Assembly: GCA_910579675.1 (NCBI GenBank)
Contig: CAJTUF010000019.1
Location: 1 to 56,827, forward strand
Length of the DNA stretch: 56,827 bases
Direction of reading: 5' to 3'
Source: an uncultured Muribaculaceae bacterium
GTDB lineage: Bacteria > Bacteroidota > Bacteroidia > Bacteroidales > Muribaculaceae
Below the pieces are notes generated by a model, which worked only from the letters and a program-made list of their open reading frames with translations, had not been told where the DNA came from and did not search any database. This document shows positions 50,647 through 56,827 of this stretch, piece by piece; the first letter of the stretch is position 1, and each line of letters begins with the position of its first letter. The translations under genes and the position numbers were made by a program.

Positions 50647-51747
50647 ATGGATACCTGCACTAAAGTATTCCTTCGCCGTAAGGAAATCTCGGGTGGACGA
50701 CTCTCGCTCTACCTTGACTTCTATCCGCCCATCCGCAACCCTCACACCAACCGCCTAAGCCGTCGTGAGGGACTGGGCATCTATCTGTACGCCAACCCTC
50801 AGTCCGCCCGTGAGCGTGAGTTCAACGCCTCAATGGAGGAAAAAGCGGAGGCTATCCGCTGCCGCCGCTTCGAGCAACTACTCAATGAACAATTCGGGTT
50901 TCTCGACAAGGAGAAGATGCGCATGGACTTCTTGGAATACTTCCGCAAAAAATGCTACAAGAAGCATCAGAAATGGAAAGTAGTTTATGAACACTTCTCC
51001 GACTTCTGCCGGGGTAAATGCCTCCTCGGAGAAGTGACCGAGGATTTCTGCAAGAGATTCCAGAAGTATCTTCTTGAAGGGGGCCGACGAGATGACCGTA
51101 AAGGCACACTCGCCCACAACTCGATTGCCGGCTACTAGTCAACATTCCGTGCCCTGCTGAAAGAAGCATATCAGGAGAAACTGCTCCGTGAGAACATCAA
51201 CGACTATCTGACGAAAATCGAATGGAAGGATACCAAGATTGAGTTCCTCTCACTCGATGAAGTTAAGAAGTTGGCCGCCACGCCTTGTAAGCATGAGGTA
51301 CTTAAACGGGCTGCGTTATTCTCCTGCCTGACAGGACTCCGTATAAGCGATATTCAGCAACTGTCGTGGGAGCACATCATCAAGGCTGAGGACGGATATG
51401 TGATGCGTCTGCGCACTGAGAAAACCGAGGAGGAAGCCAATCTCCCTATTACAGAGGAGGCATTGGAACTCTGTGGTGAGCGCAGTGAGGGATTTGTATT
51501 CAAAGAACTGAAACGCTCGATGATAAACTATCCGCTGAAAGCGTGGATAGCGGAGGCCGGAATCACACGACGAATTACATTCCACTGCTTCCGTCATACT
51601 TATGCGACTCTACTCTCACACAACGGAGTGCCCATCTACACAATCTCAAAGATGCTCACACACCGTAGCGTGAAGAACACACAAAAATATGCGGAGGTGA
51701 CAGACCCTGACAAGCGTTCCGCCGCCAAAACAATCTCACTGAAATAA
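50647..51747 (+). pseudogene. Tyrosine recombinase interrupted by one in-frame TAG
   Basis: The frame is continuous for 366 codons except for TAG at 51136-51138 (codon 164). An arm-binding N-terminal domain (FLRRKEISGGRLSLYLDFYP) and SAM-like core-binding domain (about 90-190) precede the catalytic domain (about 200-362). All catalytic residues are present: R232 (TGLRISD), K259, H313 and R316 (HCFRH), H339 (THRSVKNT), Y348. TAC-to-TAG or similar single change would explain it. The adjacent tetra-HTH gene uses TAG as its normal stop, against general recoding. It could be a nonsense mutation, a sequencing error, or suppressed read-through. No good ATG restarts the second half. Confidence 0.85.
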
Positions 51748-51767
51748 ATGCAGTAATCATAATGAAT

Positions 51768-51806
51768 AAGACCGCCATCGGACAATGACATCCGGTGACG
51801 GTCTTT
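51768..51806. terminator. Bidirectional terminator after the integrase
   Basis: AAGACCG (51768-51774) pairs with CGGTCTT (51799-51805), with further partial pairing inside (CCATCGGA/TCCGGTGA). It is AT-flanked and lies between the convergent integrase and HTH genes. Confidence 0.65.
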
Positions 51807-51807
51807 C

Positions 51808-52191
51808 TCATTTTGCCCCGTTTCTTGGGCGTGTGCCTTTCCTTAGATTGGCTTCCATATCCTCAAAGCTCTGGATTTTGGAAACGCTCTTGTTCCCTTT
51901 GACGACATTGACAAGTTCATCTTCTATGAATTTCCATTCCTTGTCGCCGGGATCCTTATAGGCCGGTAACTTACCCTCTCGGGCAAGAGCATAAATGGTT
52001 GACTTGGCTTTACCCAGTATTGAGCAAGCACGGTCTATTCCTATAAAATTTACAGACTGTTTGGAATTCTCACTGAGGGCAGCAAGTTGACCTCGCAACT
52101 CACAGACCTCTCTTGACAGCTCCTTGACAAGGGCTGTCAGCGACATCACTGCACCCGGCAGTTGGTCGAAAGACAATGAATCCTGAGTCAT
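51808..52191 (-). CDS. HTH (excisionase-type) DNA-binding protein with coiled coil
   Basis: 127 aa from ATG at 52191; the longer frame upstream runs through the promoter. A predicted coiled coil (about 15-45, LVKELSREVCELRGQLAALSE) precedes an HTH_17 domain (about 48-92: IGIDRACSILGKAKSTIYALAREGKLPAYKDPGDKEWKF). The end (100-127) is basic. Helix dimerisation plus a single HTH suggests a small regulator or excisionase. A dyad overlaps its promoter, suggesting autoregulation. Confidence 0.75.
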   Translation of the reverse strand: MTQDSLSFDQLPGAVMSLTALVKELSREVCELRGQLAALSENSKQSVNFIGIDRACSILGKAKSTIYALAREGKLPAYKDPGDKEWKFIEDELVNVVKGNKSVSKIQSFEDMEANLRKGTRPRNGAK

Positions 52192-52204
52192 GGTAAAAGC
52201 GGCG

Positions 52205-52237
52205 ACTTCAACCGAAGTTGAAATCACCGCAAAGATA
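52205..52237 (-). promoter_or_regulatory. Promoter and dyad of the small HTH gene
   Basis: TATCTTTG on the minus strand (52230-52237), 38 bases upstream of the ATG. A perfect 16-bp interrupted dyad, TTCAACCGAAGTTGAA (52207-52222), overlaps the expected transcription start; a second overlapping dyad is ACTTC..GAAGT. A likely operator. Confidence 0.5.
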
Positions 52238-52299
52238 GCAGGTGCTTTGATGGTGAAAGCGGTCACTATTACACCACAAACCGACTTTTCAGGTAAATA

Positions 52300-53166
52300 T
52301 CACGCAGCATCCTCATCATCTTCGATATTGTCCCCTAATTCGTATGGTTTGGGAATATCTTCATCGGCCATATCAGCGAGAGCACATTCTTTAGCAGAGA
52401 CAGATTCAGATTTGGACTTTTGCATTTTTGAGGTTGCTCTATTACCCTCTTTCTGAATCTCTTCTGACCTTTTGCATCCACATATATCAGGATTGATTTT
52501 TATCGTGCCTGTCATTGGGTTATTTCTCAACTTGCGCTCGATGGTCTGCAACTCGGTATTGCGGAAGGCATCAGCAAATACCTGTTTCAGGAATAATGCT
52601 GTGTGTGCTCCGGGTTTGCGGAATGGCTTGGCTATGTTCCAACCAAAGTGCATGAGGTCTGCTGTTGTGAGAACACGAGAGATTTTCACTGAGGCGGAAG
52701 CATCGAAATTCGGAGCGAAGTTCAAATGGATGAAGCTGATTACATTCTCTATGAGAATCGACAAGTCGCCTTTTGAAAGATATGGAGACATCACATCTCC
52801 TACATAAGTTATCACTTTCTTTTCTATAGCAAGAATGCGCTGTTCCTGCTTTTTAAGAGTCTTATCTCTGGTTGTAGCATAGTCAATGACGAGATTATCG
52901 TTATTCTTTGCTTTAGCGAGTTCTTTCTTGGTACTCGCCATGAATCCCCATTTCTTAAATACCAAATCGAATATTGGAGTCAGAATATCAATGATTATCG
53001 CATATAGCGCGATGAGAATTGAAAATGTCGAAACGAATACCACATTTGCATAGAGTGGTTCAAAGCCTTTTTCGACGGCCATTTCTCTGGCGGCAAGTGC
53101 CATCATCATGAACACAGATGCCATTAGCAGCCACAGTGCCCTGTTGTTTTTGGAAATATTTTTCAT
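52300..53166 (-). CDS. Element-encoded membrane protein of unknown function
   Basis: 288 aa. Two N-terminal helices (about 11-30 and 38-68) place the rest in the cytoplasm. It then has a basic region with KNNDNLVIDYATTRDKTLKKQEQRILAIEKK (coiled coil, about 82-120), and a folded part (about 125-235) with SPYLSKGDLSILIENVISFIHL and VLTTADLMHFGWNIAKPF. A Ser/Lys/acidic tail ends in EDDEDAA. I have a faint recollection of similar sequences on Bacteroidales mobile elements but cannot name the family. It starts 21 bases after the 214-aa gene, so they are one unit. Confidence 0.6.
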   Translation of the reverse strand: MKNISKNNRALWLLMASVFMMMALAAREMAVEKGFEPLYANVVFVSTFSILIALYAIIIDILTPIFDLVFKKWGFMASTKKELAKAKNNDNLVIDYATTRDKTLKKQEQRILAIEKKVITYVGDVMSPYLSKGDLSILIENVISFIHLNFAPNFDASASVKISRVLTTADLMHFGWNIAKPFRKPGAHTALFLKQVFADAFRNTELQTIERKLRNNPMTGTIKINPDICGCKRSEEIQKEGNRATSKMQKSKSESVSAKECALADMADEDIPKPYELGDNIEDDEDAA

Positions 53167-53187
53167 AGTTGACGTGTATTTTTACGA

Positions 53188-53832
53188 TTATGATTTCAGT
53201 GATCTACGATCATCAGAGATGCAAGATTTTGCCACAAGATTCTCATTGAAACTTGTGTACCAACGCTTCATAAACTGAGCATGGTCTCCATTCTGACGAT
53301 TCTTGATATTGGCGAAGTTATTGTGCATCTGTCGGTCGGTCACGTTAGTACCGAGAAAGAGATTAACCTTCTCACGTACACGTGACTTACTAAGTTTGGG
53401 AAACAGTTTGAAAGCACAGCCGTGAATAAACTCAATTGAATCCATCAGGCTTATTTCTGCGCATTCTGTTGATGATGGAGTTATCGGGATTGCTGTAGTG
53501 CAATCCATATCAACATTGCGACGAATAGCACTATGGCCGGTGATAAATGGAGAATGAAGATGTGAGAAATAATCACGTATTTGATGAAGGAATCCCACAG
53601 CTACGCCAATTACATGACAGACAGCATCAGAAGCACCTGTATAGGTCTTTTTATACAGTTCAAGCGTGCTTTCAAGTTTGATTAGTTCAGCATTATTCAC
53701 GGCCCAGTCTTCCGGAGCAGAACAGACTGTGGTTACCTTATCAGCAAATTCTCCGAAATGCGCAGGGAAATCTTCATGGTTCTCAGTGATGATTATGGAA
53801 ACCAGTTGGGTTCTGAGGTATGAATCAATCAT
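53188..53832 (-). CDS. Element protein of unknown function
   Basis: 214 aa from ATG at 53832, chosen because an unusually good ribosome site (AGGAGG) lies 6 bases before it. A longer frame would need a TTG start 14 codons upstream and would overlap the small gene. The protein is mainly alpha-helical and soluble. Its C-terminal part (about 150-205, NLFLGTNVTDRQMHNNFANIKNRQNGDHAQFMKRW) has a faint resemblance to the winged-helix end of RteC-type regulators, but too weak to assign. It is coupled to the small upstream gene. Confidence 0.55.
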   Translation of the reverse strand: MIDSYLRTQLVSIIITENHEDFPAHFGEFADKVTTVCSAPEDWAVNNAELIKLESTLELYKKTYTGASDAVCHVIGVAVGFLHQIRDYFSHLHSPFITGHSAIRRNVDMDCTTAIPITPSSTECAEISLMDSIEFIHGCAFKLFPKLSKSRVREKVNLFLGTNVTDRQMHNNFANIKNRQNGDHAQFMKRWYTSFNENLVAKSCISDDRRSLKS

Positions 53833-53944
53833 TGCTACCTCCTCTCTTATTTTGCGGTGTTCTTCCACACTCAATGTGGAAGTTTTTCAACCCCGGCATC
53901 ATGTCCGGGGCAATTGTCTCGGGTGGTGTCATTTCATCAGACAT
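53825..53944 (-). CDS. Small ORF encoding 39 aa, overlapping the next gene
   Basis: ATG at 53944 opens a 39-codon frame (MSDEMTPPETIAPDMMPG-...) that ends with TGA overlapping the start of the 214-aa gene by 8 bases. Proline-rich, with Cys in HIECGRT. Short, so statistical support is weak, but the position and overlap fit a translationally coupled leader gene. The AGGAGG ribosome site of the next gene lies inside its last codons. Confidence 0.4.
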   Translation of the reverse strand: MSDEMTPPETIAPDMMPGLKNFHIECGRTPQNKRGGSND

Positions 53945-54240
53945 AGTGAAATCATTTTTAAGGGTTGAACATTGTAAGCGGGCGTTGCTGCCCGACATGG
54001 AATAAAATGTTTAAGTATGTTATTTTGTTTACGGTATATAGCTGGCATAGCCCAATTTAGCATTTAAAAAGTGTTACCTCATAATGAATTTATGTTACCT
54101 AAAATGTTACCTTATTAAAGAAAAAGTGTTACCTTTGCAGTCGGAAAAAATTTGCGAAATTACTGATTACAGCGTAATTAAGCACCTTGTAATGGTTTGA
54201 GCAAATTTCTCATTTTGGAAAATTTTAATTTTTTGAAAAA
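53945..54240. promoter_or_regulatory. Divergent control region with four TGTTACCT direct repeats
   Basis: TGTTACCT occurs at 54072, 54093, 54105 and 54127 (spacings 21, 12 and 22 bp). The sequence AAAAAGTGTTACCT occurs twice exactly, at 54066 and 54121. The last repeat overlaps a TACCTTTG -7 element (54130-54137) for the plus-strand regulator gene, so bound protein would block or contact RNA polymerase. An AATTAC/GTAATT dyad lies near 54155-54180. GGGCAGCAACGCCC (about 53979-53993) forms a hairpin on the minus-strand side. Confidence 0.65.
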
Positions 54241-55563
54241 ATGTCCGAAAAAATCAGTGTTCAGCCCTCCGAAAAACGTGTGTCAAGAGCCTTGATATAC
54301 GGACCAACTACCGAGGAAGTTGAAAAGATGAGGTTGTCATTGCCCCTCATAGATGATTGCGTTGATGAGTTCACCGACCTCAAAACTGCAAAACAGGCAA
54401 TATTGACCGGAAGATATTCAATCGTCCTCGCATGTTATACCAGCCTTAATCCAGAGGTAAAATCACTACTCGATCTCGCACGGAATACTCCCGGATGTGT
54501 TCAGTCAATCTGTGCCGCTCAAAATCCGAGTTCTGTTGTGATGGCGCATGTCTGGGATGTAGGCAAAAATCATCTGTTCACCAAATCAAAGTCAGAGGTT
54601 GATGACCTGACCATACCATTACATGCTATGTTCTCAGACCGCTCTCCTGCCAAGTGGTTCAGCAATCTTCAAAGTGAATTTCAGCGAGTGCGCCGGTATC
54701 GGGAGGAATCCGGAAATAATATCGTACTGATAATAGGTGCACAAGGTACTGCAAAATATACGGTAGCACAAATCGGGCATTTACATAGCGACCGCAATAT
54801 GGCTCCATTTGTGTTTGTCAATTGCAAGCTGCCTGAACGCCATCATCAACTGTTGTGGGATGAGAAAGACAAAGGATTTTTCACCAACAATATCAATGCG
54901 ATTATGGAAAATGCCGACCACGGCACGCTATATTTCCATGAGATTGACCATCTTGATATTGAGGCACAGGAGGTTTTAGCCGATATTTTCAAGAGTGGCA
55001 AATACACGATGTCTGACGGCAAAGGCAGGGCTGTTTTTACTGGAGTGATAGTTTGTTCAATGCGTCAGTCATTTGAAGAGGGTGTGGAAAATGAGACAAT
55101 ATCACGGAATCTCATACAAGTCATAAGCAGGAACACACTGACAATGCCCTCCTTGCATGAGTTTCATGATGATATACCAACATTGGCAAGAGAGTTGACC
55201 GAACATTACTGTATGTCTCAGGGTAAGGAAGTAAAATCCCTTTCTAATAAGGCAATACAAGCCATAATGAATCATGTCTGGACAAGAAATATCCGTGAGC
55301 TGTTCAAAACAATAAAGGATGCGATAAATATCACTCCGGGGAAAAGAATACCGGAGGAGGCAATCAGAATCCTTCCTCATTTCGATTTGACCGATAACGA
55401 GAGAGAACAGAAAAGCAACGTAAGACTTGCCCTTAAACAGACAAATGGCAATGTTGCCAAAGCCGCCAATATGCTGGAGGTATCACGCAAAACGCTATAC
55501 GTCTGGATGAGTAAGCATGGTATTGAGAAAGGCTTCGGCAAAAAGAAAAAGAGCAAGCAATGA
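54241..55563 (+). CDS. NtrC-like regulator with degenerate receiver, AAA+ and Fis-type HTH
   Basis: 440 aa. A receiver-like domain (about 14-125) lacks the phospho-acceptor Asp: the beta-3 stretch reads SIVLACYTSLN. A central AAA+ domain (about 137-375) has Walker A GAQGTAKY (consensus GESGTGKE; invariant Lys172 kept), Walker B TLYFHEID (His233 replaces the Asp, Glu234 kept) and, where GAFTGA should be, GFFTNN (212-217). The C-terminal Fis HTH (about 394-428, NGNVAKAANMLEVSRKTLYVWM) looks intact. The changes argue against normal sigma-54 activation; it may bind DNA as a repressor or a regulated scaffold. RteB-like element regulators are the nearest known theme. Confidence 0.82.
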   Translation: MSEKISVQPSEKRVSRALIYGPTTEEVEKMRLSLPLIDDCVDEFTDLKTAKQAILTGRYSIVLACYTSLNPEVKSLLDLARNTPGCVQSICAAQNPSSVVMAHVWDVGKNHLFTKSKSEVDDLTIPLHAMFSDRSPAKWFSNLQSEFQRVRRYREESGNNIVLIIGAQGTAKYTVAQIGHLHSDRNMAPFVFVNCKLPERHHQLLWDEKDKGFFTNNINAIMENADHGTLYFHEIDHLDIEAQEVLADIFKSGKYTMSDGKGRAVFTGVIVCSMRQSFEEGVENETISRNLIQVISRNTLTMPSLHEFHDDIPTLARELTEHYCMSQGKEVKSLSNKAIQAIMNHVWTRNIRELFKTIKDAINITPGKRIPEEAIRILPHFDLTDNEREQKSNVRLALKQTNGNVAKAANMLEVSRKTLYVWMSKHGIEKGFGKKKKSKQ

Positions 55564-55581
55564 CGAATCACTACTTGCTCT
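55550..55581. terminator. Hairpin between the regulator gene and the helicase gene
   Basis: AGAGCAAG (55550-55557) pairs with CTTGCTCT (55574-55581), with a 16-base loop holding the regulator stop codon. It is the only structure in the 22-base gap between convergent genes; poor T-runs make it weak. Confidence 0.35.
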
Positions 55582-55585
55582 AAAT

Positions 55586-56752
55586 CTACAATTTCGGGCC
55601 GGCGGCTCGGAAACCTCCGGGGGGAGTTACGCCACAACCACCAATTATGATGCGGGAACTTAACGGTTCCCGTTCTTTGTATATGGTTGTCGGCTCTGCT
55701 ACCATTGATTTCTTGGAGTCCTGACTTTGAGACGGTGCCGGTTCATCGAGTGGCTCTCCGTTGCCTTTTGTCGGCGTGACTACTTTGGCACGGGCGGCTT
55801 CCTCAGCGTCGCTGGGTTTCAGCTCTGCAGTTATCTTGCGGTCGAGGGCGGCGAGTTCGGATTTGAGTTGTTTCAACTCCTCCTCTTTGCCCCATTGCTT
55901 GGCGACAATGCCTTCCAAGACTGGGACATCGGCTTTGAGTTTGGCAGTTCGTTCCTCGTATTGCTCAACTATACCGGGGATTTTCTCTAAGGCATTGACG
56001 AAGTTCATACAGGCGGCGTGGGTGTCGCTCATGGCAATGAAGCCGTTGTTGTACTTGTATTTGTATGAGCCTTCGACAACGAATCGGTTCTGCACTCCCT
56101 CCCTGCCATCAATCAGAGTATGCTCAGATATTATGGAGATTGGGAAACCATAGACTTCTCCGACACGGATGTATTGGCCGTGCGTATCAGTTCGTTGTGC
56201 CAGCCCCTGTAAGTGGACTCCCATATTCTGCTCGTCCTTGAATTTGCAGCCATCTACGGTGAGATTATTGACCGGATTACCGTCCTTATCTCGCTGGACT
56301 ACGGCAGAATATTTTTCATAGTCTGCTTTCATCCGTTCCATTGCCGCCTCGTTGTTCTGAATATCATGGGTAATGGTACTCAGACGGAACTCGGCATCAG
56401 CACGACCCTTGCCAAATGACTTTCGCTCACTCTCCAGTGACGCGATACGCTTCTCCAACTTGGCTTTATCCAACAGGTCTGTATTGCCGGAGAGGATAGC
56501 CATATATTCGGAGAAATTCATGCCTGATTTTTCATCCATAGCACCCTCGTCAATGGTTCTGGCTCCGAGTGCGCCGGACTTCAACTGGGCAATGAAAGTA
56601 GCCTTGCAGTGTAGAAGATTGAACTTGTAGGAATCCAGAGATTTCTCTACTGCATAGATGATTACGTCCACTTTGTTGTCGGCGTAGAGTTTGGCAATCT
56701 CGTTGCCGGCACGGACACCTCGACCATTGCGCTGCTCCAAATCACTCGGGCG
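55586..56752 (-). CDS. C-terminal part of a large SNF2-type helicase/methylase, 5' exon beyond an intron
   Basis: 388 visible codons, entering from the right. It starts in helicase motif VI: RPSDLEQRNGRGVRAGN (Q-R-x-G-R), then IIYAVEKSLDSYKFN, GARTIDEGAMDEKSGMNFSEYMAILSGN, a long coiled region (about 90-140) and a charged, Pro/Ser-rich tail (330-388). This matches the C-terminal end of the very large (about 2000-aa) helicase plus N6-methylase proteins found on Bacteroidales conjugative elements. The reading frame upstream of codon 1 is not exon: it meets the group II intron at 56753. The apparent Met at 56740 is a TTG and not a real start. Confidence 0.82.
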   Translation of the reverse strand, partial: RPSDLEQRNGRGVRAGNEIAKLYADNKVDVIIYAVEKSLDSYKFNLLHCKATFIAQLKSGALGARTIDEGAMDEKSGMNFSEYMAILSGNTDLLDKAKLEKRIASLESERKSFGKGRADAEFRLSTITHDIQNNEAAMERMKADYEKYSAVVQRDKDGNPVNNLTVDGCKFKDEQNMGVHLQGLAQRTDTHGQYIRVGEVYGFPISIISEHTLIDGREGVQNRFVVEGSYKYKYNNGFIAMSDTHAACMNFVNALEKIPGIVEQYEERTAKLKADVPVLEGIVAKQWGKEEELKQLKSELAALDRKITAELKPSDAEEAARAKVVTPTKGNGEPLDEPAPSQSQDSKKSMVAEPTTIYKEREPLSSRIIIGGCGVTPPGGFRAAGPKL

Positions 56753-56827
56753 ATCGGGTAGGTCAAGGGCATTGCTGCCCTCTTCCCCCCTAAGAACCGT
56801 ACGTGAGAGTTTCCCCTCATACGGCTC
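56753..56827 (-). mobile_element. 3' end of a group II intron (domains V and VI), cut by the window end
   Basis: On the minus strand, 56794-56827 is a textbook domain V: 34 nt starting GAGCCGTATG, containing GAAA in the tip loop and CACGTACGGTTC, with the AGC triad at positions 2-4. A short linker and a domain VI hairpin (AGGGCA GCAA TGCCCT) with a bulged A follow, and the intron appears to end CTACCCGAT at 56753, with AT as the last two bases. The rest of the intron and any reverse transcriptase lie outside. It interrupts the helicase gene in frame with its restored exon. Confidence 0.88.

Noticed and set aside
51136..51138. General TAG-to-amino-acid reassignment in the element
   Set aside because: The adjacent tetra-HTH gene ends properly with TAG at 50549-50551, and no other in-frame TAG interrupts the genes here.
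53833..53874. Extension of the 214-aa protein to a TTG start at 53874
   Set aside because: A much better ATG with AGGAGG lies at 53832, and the extension lies inside the 39-aa frame.
56740..56827. Coding continuation upstream of the helicase codons (reading GEEGSNALDLPD)
   Set aside because: These bases form the domain V and VI structures of a group II intron. The similarity to a protein is chance; the exon resumes at RPSDLEQ.

Overview
The window looks like a chromosome segment from a Bacteroidales bacterium, probably Muribaculaceae-like. Evidence: GC-rich coding sequence, almost no Shine-Dalgarno sites, Bacteroidetes promoters (TAnnTTTG, some with TTTG 19-20 bases upstream), a MsrAB fusion, DoxX/DUF1599/tpiA neighbours, and an arginine operon with the Bacteroides-type transcarbamylase. 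This is inferred from gene content only; no 16S gene is present.

Region by region. 1-1000: two 133-bp tandem repeats, then a complete tRNA-Phe unit (promoter, gene, terminator) on the minus strand. 1-10.6 kb: minus-strand genes for beta-propeller lipoprotein, ligA, S9 peptidase, DUF1599 protein, DoxX/MauE protein, tpiA and fba. 10.7-17.1 kb: CPBP protease, lptB-udk, mlaE-mlaF, malic enzyme. 17.4-29.5 kb: a secreted protein, EamA transporter, msrAB, ftsH-rsfS, LolC/E-like permease with an aminotransferase, AraC regulator plus nitroreductase, then rhodanese-msrC-yccF preceded by a candidate small RNA. 29.8-31.4 kb: DUF695, MIP18-type Fe-S protein and lpxH.

31.6-39.8 kb is a tight plus-strand arginine operon: GNAT acyltransferase, argG, argC, argD, argF', argB, argE, argH. 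The transcarbamylase has Ala at the position that separates succinyl- from acetyl-ornithine enzymes, so the pathway probably uses N-succinylated intermediates, and the GNAT is the candidate first enzyme. 39.9-42.8 kb: TraB/GumN protein, ABC ATPase, membrane protein and a YtrA-type GntR regulator. 43-49.4 kb: histidine kinase, HAD phosphatase, two tandem FdtA-like cupins, a DegT/DnrJ aminotransferase, a membrane-anchored endonuclease, and mnmE.

From the 3' end of mnmE to the window end the DNA is visibly more AT-rich and reads as an integrative (probably conjugative) element. It opens with arrays of 10- and 12-bp tandem repeats. Then come a zinc-finger protein with four tandem excisionase-like HTH repeats, a tyrosine recombinase with all catalytic residues but one in-frame TAG, a small HTH protein, an unrecognised three-gene unit (39-aa small protein, 214-aa protein, membrane protein), and a NtrC-like regulator whose receiver, Walker A, Walker B and GAFTGA motifs are all altered. 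The window ends inside a large helicase/methylase gene interrupted by a group II intron, of which domains V and VI are visible. This element and its control region are the best place to look for something undescribed.
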